Shown: positions 34,864 through 39,316 of the stretch, one piece after another | Layout: each line of letters opens with the position of its first letter | How positions within the stretch are numbered: position 1 is the first letter of the stretch | Assembly (NCBI RefSeq): GCF_001953885.1 | Contig: NZ_MQUS01000019.1 | Span: forward strand, 134,776 to 174,091 | Length of the DNA stretch: 39,316 nucleotides | Origin: Streptomyces sp. IMTB 2501 | Lineage (GTDB): Bacteria > Actinomycetota > Actinomycetes > Streptomycetales > Streptomycetaceae | Reading direction: 5' to 3' | Translations under genes and position numbers: made by a program | The notes under the pieces: model-generated | Told to the model about the DNA's origin: nothing | The model's input: only the letters and a program-made list of their open reading frames with translations | Databases searched by the model: none

Positions 34864-35472
34864 TCAGCGGGCGCGGTTCAGGGTCTGCAGGGCGGCCTTC
34901 AGCAGCTGACCCACCTGGGGCGTGCCGCCGGTGGCTTCGGCCTGCGGAGCCACGGCCGCGACCGCCTCGTCGGCCTCGCGGGTGGCGTAGCCGAGGCCGA
35001 TCAGGGCCGCGTGCAGCTGGTCGCGCCAGCCCTGGGTGACCGGCGCGCCGATCGCGGGTGCTGTCCCGACGGGTTCGCCGAGCCGGTCCTTCAGCTCCAG
35101 CAGCAGCTTCTGCGCACCCTTCTTGCCGATGCCGGGGACCGCGGTGAGTGCCTTCTCGTCACCGGTGGTGACGGCGCGGCGCAGCGCGTCCGGGGTGTGC
35201 ACGGCGAGCATCGCCTGGGCCAGGCGCGGGCCGACGCCGCTCGCCGTCTGCAGCAGCTCGAAGACCTGGCGCTCGTCGTCGTCGCCGAAGCCGTACAGGG
35301 TCAGCGAGTCCTCGCGGACGACGAGCGAGGTGTGCAGCTTGGCGGGCTGGCCCATGCGGAGCGTGGACAGTGTGTTCGGTGTGCACTGGACGGCCATGCC
35401 GACGCCGCCGACCTCGACGACCGCGGCGTCGGGGGCGAGCGCGGCGACCGTGCCGCTGACGAAGGCGATCAT
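34864..35472 (-). CDS. ruvA: Holliday junction DNA-binding protein RuvA
   Basis: RuvA binds four-way junctions and loads RuvB. This 202-aa protein has the N-terminal OB domain (MIAFVSGTVAALAPDAAVVEVGGVG, about 1-62). Two helix-hairpin-helix motifs follow (GVGPRLAQAMLAVH and VPGIGKKGAQKLLLELKDR). A linker leads to the C-terminal RuvB-binding domain (about 145-202), including LIGLGYATREADEAVAAV. The ATG at 35472 overlaps the ruvC stop (ATGA). Confidence 0.97.
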   Translation of the reverse strand: MIAFVSGTVAALAPDAAVVEVGGVGMAVQCTPNTLSTLRMGQPAKLHTSLVVREDSLTLYGFGDDDERQVFELLQTASGVGPRLAQAMLAVHTPDALRRAVTTGDEKALTAVPGIGKKGAQKLLLELKDRLGEPVGTAPAIGAPVTQGWRDQLHAALIGLGYATREADEAVAAVAPQAEATGGTPQVGQLLKAALQTLNRAR

Positions 35473-36008
35473 GCCGTACGGCCTTTCGTTGCGTTGACTG
35501 TGTGGCGGGCGACCGCCTGCTGGAGCCGGTTCTGCGCGGGGGCGCGCCAGATGTGGCAGATGGCGAGCGCGAGGGCGTCGGCGGCGTCTGCGGGTTTGGG
35601 CGGTGCGGAGAGCCGCAGCAGCCGGGTCACCATGGCGCCGACCTGCGCCTTGTCGGCCCGTCCGGTGCCGGTGACGGCCGCCTTGACCTCGCTCGGTGTG
35701 TGCAGCGCGACGGGGAGGCCACGCCGGGCGGCGCACAGCATGGCCACGGCGCTGGCCTGGGCGGTGCCCATCACCGTACGGACGTTGTGCTGGCTGAAGA
35801 CGCGCTCGACGGCGACGAACTCGGGCCGGTGCTCGTCCAGCCACTGCTCTATGCCCTGCTCGACGGCGAGGAGGCGGTGGCTGAGGTCGGCGTCCATGGG
35901 TGTGCGGACGACACCGACGCCGAGCATGGTGAGCGGACGGCCCGCGACCCCCTCCACGACACCGACACCACACCGGGTCAGCCCCGGGTCCACCCCCAGT
36001 ACACGCAC
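35469..36008 (-). CDS. ruvC: Holliday junction endonuclease RuvC
   Basis: RuvC cuts Holliday junctions symmetrically. The 179-aa product has the RNase H-like acidic residues Asp7 (LGVDPGLTRCG), Glu68 (FVAVERVF), Asp141 and Asp144 (ADAADALALAICH). The start is GTG at 36008 with GGAGGGGG upstream. It leads the ruvC-ruvA-ruvB unit; yebC precedes it but is separated by a terminator-like hairpin. Confidence 0.97.
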   Translation of the reverse strand: MRVLGVDPGLTRCGVGVVEGVAGRPLTMLGVGVVRTPMDADLSHRLLAVEQGIEQWLDEHRPEFVAVERVFSQHNVRTVMGTAQASAVAMLCAARRGLPVALHTPSEVKAAVTGTGRADKAQVGAMVTRLLRLSAPPKPADAADALALAICHIWRAPAQNRLQQAVARHTVNATKGRTA

Positions 36009-36099
36009 CGCGTCCCCCTCCCTTCGCCGACTCGATCAGCTGTTTGTGCAGGCTATCGGTTGGCACTGACAACGCGATGCACCGGCGCCCGGTACGGCG

Positions 36100-36129
36100 A
36101 CGGGCCGACGGGTTGTCCCGTCGGCCCGT
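36100..36129 (-). terminator. Terminator after yebC
   Basis: Perfect 13-bp stem ACGGGCCGACGGG / CCCGTCGGCCCGT with a 4-base loop (36113-36116), 25 bases past the yebC stop and 91 bases before ruvC. No T-run, as is usual in this genome. Confidence 0.75.
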
Positions 36130-36154
36130 GAGACCTGCGAAGCGCGCGGCAGCG

Positions 36155-36907
36155 TTACGCGTCGACCTTCTCCATGATCTCGTCGCTCACGTCGAAGTTG
36201 GCGAAGACGTTCTGCACGTCGTCGCTGTCCTCGATCGCGTCGATGAGCTTGAAGATCTTCCTGGCGCCGTCCTCGTCCAGCTCGACCTGCATGGTCGGGA
36301 CGAAGTTGGCCTCGGCGGAGTCGTAGTCGATCCCGGCCTCCTGGAGGGCGGTGCGGACCGCGACCAGGTCGGTGGCCTCGCTGAGCACCTCGAAGGACTC
36401 GCCGAGGTCGTTGACCTCCTCGGCGCCCGCGTCCAGGACGGCACCGAGCACGTCGTCCTCGGACAGCTCGCCCTTCGGGACGATGACGACGCCCTTGCGG
36501 TTGAAGAGGTACGACACCGAGCCCGGGTCGGCCATGGAGCCGCCGTTGCGGGTCATGGCGACACGCACGTCGGAGGCGGCGCGGTTGCGGTTGTCGGTGA
36601 GGCACTCGATGAGCACCGCGACACCGTTCGGGCCGTAGCCCTCATACATGATCGTCTCGTAGTCGGCACCGCCGGCCTCGAGACCGCCACCGCGCTTGAT
36701 CGCGGAGTCGATGTTCTTGTTGGGGACCGACTGCTTCTTGGCCTTCTGGACGGCGTCGTAGAGCGTCGGGTTGCCGTCGAGGTCGACGCCGCCCATGCGC
36801 GCCGCGACCTCGATGTTCTTGATGAGCTTCGCGAAGAGCTTGCCGCGCTTGGCGTCGATCACGGCCTTCTTGTGCTTCGTCGTGGCCCATTTAGAGTGGC
36901 CGGACAT
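36155..36907 (-). CDS. YebC/TACO1-family regulatory protein
   Basis: Members of this family were first called transcription regulators and have more recently been linked to translation of difficult sequences. This 250-aa protein is typical in length and opens with the signature MSGHSKWATTKHKKAVIDAK. It includes the NIEVAARMGG, YEGYGPNGVAVLIE and GSVSYLFNRKGVV blocks and an acidic C-terminal domain. ATG at 36907, 48 bases after the pdxT stop. It is commonly found between pdx and ruvC genes in actinobacteria. Confidence 0.96.
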   Translation of the reverse strand: MSGHSKWATTKHKKAVIDAKRGKLFAKLIKNIEVAARMGGVDLDGNPTLYDAVQKAKKQSVPNKNIDSAIKRGGGLEAGGADYETIMYEGYGPNGVAVLIECLTDNRNRAASDVRVAMTRNGGSMADPGSVSYLFNRKGVVIVPKGELSEDDVLGAVLDAGAEEVNDLGESFEVLSEATDLVAVRTALQEAGIDYDSAEANFVPTMQVELDEDGARKIFKLIDAIEDSDDVQNVFANFDVSDEIMEKVDA

Positions 36908-36955
36908 CTGCCTGTCTCCTTCGCGTAACCCATCTATGAACGAACGCCAGAGATC

Positions 36956-37561
36956 CTACAAGGACTCCGAGGTCCCGTTGGCGCGCACCATGTCGACGAA
37001 CAGGGAGTGCACACGGTGATCGCCGGTCAGTTCGGGGTGGAACGACGTGGCGAGCACGTTGCCCTGGCGGACGGCGACGATGTGGCCGTCGTGCTCGGCG
37101 AGCACCTCGGCTCCGGCGCCCACGGACTCCACCCAGGGGGCGCGGATGAAGACGCCCTCCACAGGATCGCCCGGGATGCCCCGCACGTCGACCGCGGCCT
37201 CGAACGACTCGTTCTGGCGGCCGAAGGCGTTGCGGCGCACGATCATGTCGATGCCGCCGATCGTCTCCTGGCCCGAACGCGGGTCGAGGATCTTGTCGGC
37301 GAGCATGATCATGCCGGCGCAGGTGCCGTAGACGGGCATGCCGTCCTGCACGCGCGCGCGCAGGGGCTCCATCACGCCGAACAGGATGGCCAGCTTGGAG
37401 ATGGTGGTGGACTCGCCGCCGGGCAGGACGAGGCCGTCGACCTCGGCGAGTTCCTCGGGGCGCCGCACCGGCCTGGCCACGGCGTCGGCCGCGGCCAGGG
37501 CGATGAGGTGCTCCCGTACGTCGCCCTGGAGGGCCAGGACGCCTATGACGGGGGTGTTCAT
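36956..37561 (-). CDS. pdxT: PLP synthase glutaminase subunit PdxT
   Basis: PdxT frees ammonia from glutamine and passes it to PdxS. This 201-aa class I-like amidotransferase has LPGGESTTISKL at 47-57, the nucleophile Cys81 (GTCAGMIML), and His175 and Glu177 (SFHPELTGDH) completing the triad. The ATG at 37561 lies 14 bases after the pdxS stop, in the usual pdxS-pdxT order. Confidence 0.98.
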   Translation of the reverse strand: MNTPVIGVLALQGDVREHLIALAAADAVARPVRRPEELAEVDGLVLPGGESTTISKLAILFGVMEPLRARVQDGMPVYGTCAGMIMLADKILDPRSGQETIGGIDMIVRRNAFGRQNESFEAAVDVRGIPGDPVEGVFIRAPWVESVGAGAEVLAEHDGHIVAVRQGNVLATSFHPELTGDHRVHSLFVDMVRANGTSESL

Positions 37562-37575
37562 GTGATCCGGTGCCC

Positions 37576-38481
37576 TTACCAGCCGCGGTTGGCGTAGCGC
37601 TCGGTCTCGGGGAGGGTGTCGCAGTTGATGCCGACCATGGCCTCGCCGAGGTTGCGGGACGCGTCCGCGATGATCTTCGGGTCGTCGTAGAAGGTGGTGG
37701 CCTTCACGATGGCGGCGGCGCGCTTGGCCGGGTCGCCGGACTTGAAGATGCCGGAGCCGACGAACACGCCCTCGGCGCCGAGCTGGCGCATCAGGGCCGC
37801 GTCGGCCGGGGTGGCCACGCCGCCGGCGGAGAAGAGGACCACCGGGAGCTTGCCCAGCTCGGCGACCTCCTTGACCAGCTCGTAGGGGGCGCGCAGCTCC
37901 TTGGCGGCGGCGTACAGCTCGTGGTTGTCGAAGCCGCGCAGCTTGGCGATCTCGTTCTTGATCTGGCGCAGGTGGCGCACGGCCTCGACGACGTTGCCGG
38001 TGCCGGCCTCGCCCTTGGAGCGGATCATCGCGGCGCCCTCGGCGATGCGGCGCAGGGCCTCGCCCAGGTTGGTGGCACCACACACGAACGGGGTGGTGAA
38101 GGCCCACTTGTCGGAGTGGTTGACCTCGTCGGCCGGGGTGAGGACCTCGGACTCGTCGATGTAGTCGACACCGAGGGACTGCAGCACCTGGGCCTCGACG
38201 AAGTGGCCGATACGGGACTTGGCCATGACCGGGATGGAGACGGCGTCGATGATCCCCTCGATCATGTCCGGGTCGGACATGCGGGCCACGCCGCCGTCCT
38301 TGCGGATGTCGGCGGGGACCCGCTCCAGGGCCATGACGGCGACGGCGCCCGCGTCCTCGGCGATCTTCGCCTGCTCCGGCGTGACGACGTCCATGATCAC
38401 GCCGCCCTTGAGCTGCTCGGCCATACCGCGCTTCACGCGGGCGGTGCCGGTCTCGGGAGCCTGGTTCTCGGTGGTGGACAC
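37576..38481 (-). CDS. pdxS: Pyridoxal 5'-phosphate synthase subunit PdxS
   Basis: PdxS condenses ribose 5-phosphate, glyceraldehyde 3-phosphate and PdxT-derived ammonia into PLP. The protein is 301 aa, a TIM-barrel dodecamer subunit. The catalytic lysines are Lys88 (VPVMAKSRIGHF) and Lys156 (IRSKGEAGTGN), and Asp31 follows GGVIM. The phosphate-binding GSGIFKSGDP is present. The start is GTG at 38481 with GAGG about 6 bases upstream; the first 19 residues are variable in the family. This DXP-independent route is usual for actinobacteria. Confidence 0.98.
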   Translation of the reverse strand: MSTTENQAPETGTARVKRGMAEQLKGGVIMDVVTPEQAKIAEDAGAVAVMALERVPADIRKDGGVARMSDPDMIEGIIDAVSIPVMAKSRIGHFVEAQVLQSLGVDYIDESEVLTPADEVNHSDKWAFTTPFVCGATNLGEALRRIAEGAAMIRSKGEAGTGNVVEAVRHLRQIKNEIAKLRGFDNHELYAAAKELRAPYELVKEVAELGKLPVVLFSAGGVATPADAALMRQLGAEGVFVGSGIFKSGDPAKRAAAIVKATTFYDDPKIIADASRNLGEAMVGINCDTLPETERYANRGW

Positions 38482-38568
38482 GGGTGACCTCACTGACGGG
38501 AAAGAGGATTTCTGCACCGATGAGGAAACGCGAGTGGAGCAGGCCACAGCAAGGGCCAATGGCAAGCC

Positions 38569-38589
38569 GGTGGATCCTTTTCGTCCACC
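38569..38589 (-). terminator. Hairpin between LemA-like gene and pdxS
   Basis: GGTGGA / TCCACC with a 9-base loop containing an A/T-rich run (TCCTTTTCG on plus), 6 bases after the stop of the LemA-like gene. It may end that gene's transcript before the pdxS promoter. Confidence 0.4.
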
Positions 38590-38595
38590 TGGGGT

Positions 38596-39138
38596 TCAGG
38601 CGGCCCGTTCCACCAGAGCCGCGGGCGGCTCGTCGTCCATCTCGAAGGCCAGCGGGAACGGGGCGTGGCCGGCCAGCCTGAACCAGCGGACCTTGCGGTG
38701 CTCGCGGAGCCTTCGGGCGGCTCCCACGGCGTCGTTGTGGAAGCGGCGGGCCATCGGGACCCGGCGGACGGCCTCGGCCAGCTCACGGGCCGCCTCCTCG
38801 CCGCCCGGGGCCTCCCGTACGGCCTCCACCTGGGCCGGGTCCTCGAACACCGCGCGCAGCGCCTGGCTCAGCTCGCTCTCGGTGACCTCCCGCTGCTCCT
38901 CCTCGGCCTGCCGGGCCGCGTGCGCGGCCTCGTACAGCACGATCGAGGCGGCCGGGTCCAGCACACCCGAGGTCGCGAGTTCCTGCGCGACGGAGGCCCG
39001 GCGCAGCAGCTGCGCGTCGAGCGCGGCCCGCGCGGCGTCCATCCGCACGTGCAGCCGGTCCAGCCGCCCGGCCGTCCAGCTGAGGTACACGCCGATCGCG
39101 ACAAGCGCGACGAGGATCCAGATGAGGGTTGCGGTCAC
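38596..39138 (-). CDS. LemA-like small membrane protein of unknown function
   Basis: This 180-aa protein has one N-terminal membrane helix (LIWILVALVAIGVYLSW), then a long charged helical region with RLDRLHVRMDAARAALDAQLLRRAS. The pattern resembles the start of LemA-family proteins (helix followed by a helical bundle). The C-terminal part includes RRVPMARRFHNDAVGAARRLREHR, also seen in LemA-like proteins, and an acidic end. The function is unknown. The start is GTG at 39138. It is upstream of pdxS and separated from it by a small hairpin. Confidence 0.8.
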   Translation of the reverse strand: MTATLIWILVALVAIGVYLSWTAGRLDRLHVRMDAARAALDAQLLRRASVAQELATSGVLDPAASIVLYEAAHAARQAEEEQREVTESELSQALRAVFEDPAQVEAVREAPGGEEAARELAEAVRRVPMARRFHNDAVGAARRLREHRKVRWFRLAGHAPFPLAFEMDDEPPAALVERAA

Positions 39139-39164
39139 GGCCGAAGGCTATCGGCACACTCCAG

Positions 39165-39316
39165 CCGCGCTCGAAGCCCGCCAGTCCCGCGGGCCACGCT
39201 CGAAACCCGCCAGCCCCGTCGGCCGCGCTCAAAGCCCACCACCCCCGCCAGCCGCACCCGAAACCCGGCCACCCCCGCCAGCCGCACCCGACACCCGCCA
39301 ACCCGGACAGCCGAAC
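39165..39316. repeat. Imperfect tandem repeat (about 29 bp, five copies) at the window edge
   Basis: Units begin at 39165, 39194, 39223, 39252 and 39282 (lengths 29, 29, 29, 30, 29), and a sixth is cut off at 39311. Each has the form CCGCGCTCGAAACCCGCCA followed by about ten variable C/G-rich bases ending near CAG. The array lies upstream of the LemA-like gene. Unit lengths that are not multiples of three argue against a coding repeat, although a gene ending beyond the window edge cannot be excluded. Confidence 0.85.

Noticed and set aside
32911..36069. About 1,052-codon plus-strand open frame spanning yajC, ruvB, ruvA and ruvC
   Set aside because: It runs antisense across four well-recognised genes and their gaps; no domain is visible.
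38783..39301. Minus-strand open frame starting in the tandem repeat with Gly/Trp-rich repeats
   Set aside because: The repeat units are mostly 29 bases so the frame is not kept from unit to unit, and the rest overlaps the LemA-like gene in another frame.
39165..39316. Tandem array considered as a CRISPR array
   Set aside because: The repeats are directly abutting and imperfect, with no unique spacers and no cas genes nearby.

Overview
The window looks like a core chromosomal segment of a Streptomyces or close relative (Actinomycetota). The evidence is very high GC with GC-rich third positions, many GTG and some TTG starts, 4-base start/stop overlaps, a Cys-less ribosomal protein S4, an EF-P with the actinobacterial PGKGP loop, Streptomyces-type small proteins (DUF6167, DUF948), and gene order typical of the genus. 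I saw no in-frame TTA codon in the genes I call, so bldA tRNA control is not suggested here. No tRNA, rRNA, insertion sequence, phage gene or CRISPR array was recognised.

Layout. (1) 1-13,055, all minus strand. Transcription runs DUF948, DUF6167, alaS, ruvX, mltG, aroE, aroC, aroK, aroB, a P-loop protein, an M24-family protein, efp, nusB. This joins alanyl-tRNA synthesis, a cell-wall lytic transglycosylase, four shikimate-pathway enzymes and translation/antitermination factors. (2) 13,208-18,471 is a mixed stretch: a plus-strand STAND ATPase with TPR-like repeats, then rpsD, rarA and a VKOR-family membrane oxidoreductase on minus. (3) 18,618-22,145 is a plus-strand, tightly overlapping four-gene cassette: ABC ATPase, ABC-2 permease, histidine kinase, NarL-type response regulator. 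It is probably a self-regulated export or stress-sensing unit. (4) 22,185-29,176 holds hisS and a metallo-beta-lactamase-fold hydrolase on minus, a membrane-anchored cyclophilin and a DUF349 coiled-coil protein on plus, then the bifunctional (p)ppGpp enzyme gene relA on minus. (5) 29,487-39,138 is minus strand. Transcription runs a LemA-like membrane protein, pdxS-pdxT (PLP synthase), yebC, ruvC-ruvA-ruvB (Holliday junction), yajC-secD-secF (protein export), then apt, with relA next downstream.

Strong hairpins sit at the convergent ends (STAND/rpsD, response regulator/hisS, DUF349/relA) and after apt, yajC, ruvB and yebC, which divides the region into transcription units.

Most of the window is ordinary, conserved housekeeping sequence. 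I did not find a clear new multi-gene system. The points most worth a second look are: an M24 peptidase-fold protein next to efp with three of five metal ligands substituted; a STAND ATPase with no visible DNA-binding or effector domain; the ABC/two-component cassette with a phased direct repeat in front; a hairpin between yajC and secD; and a five-copy minisatellite of about 29 bp at the right edge. Promoter and operator calls are inference from sequence alone.
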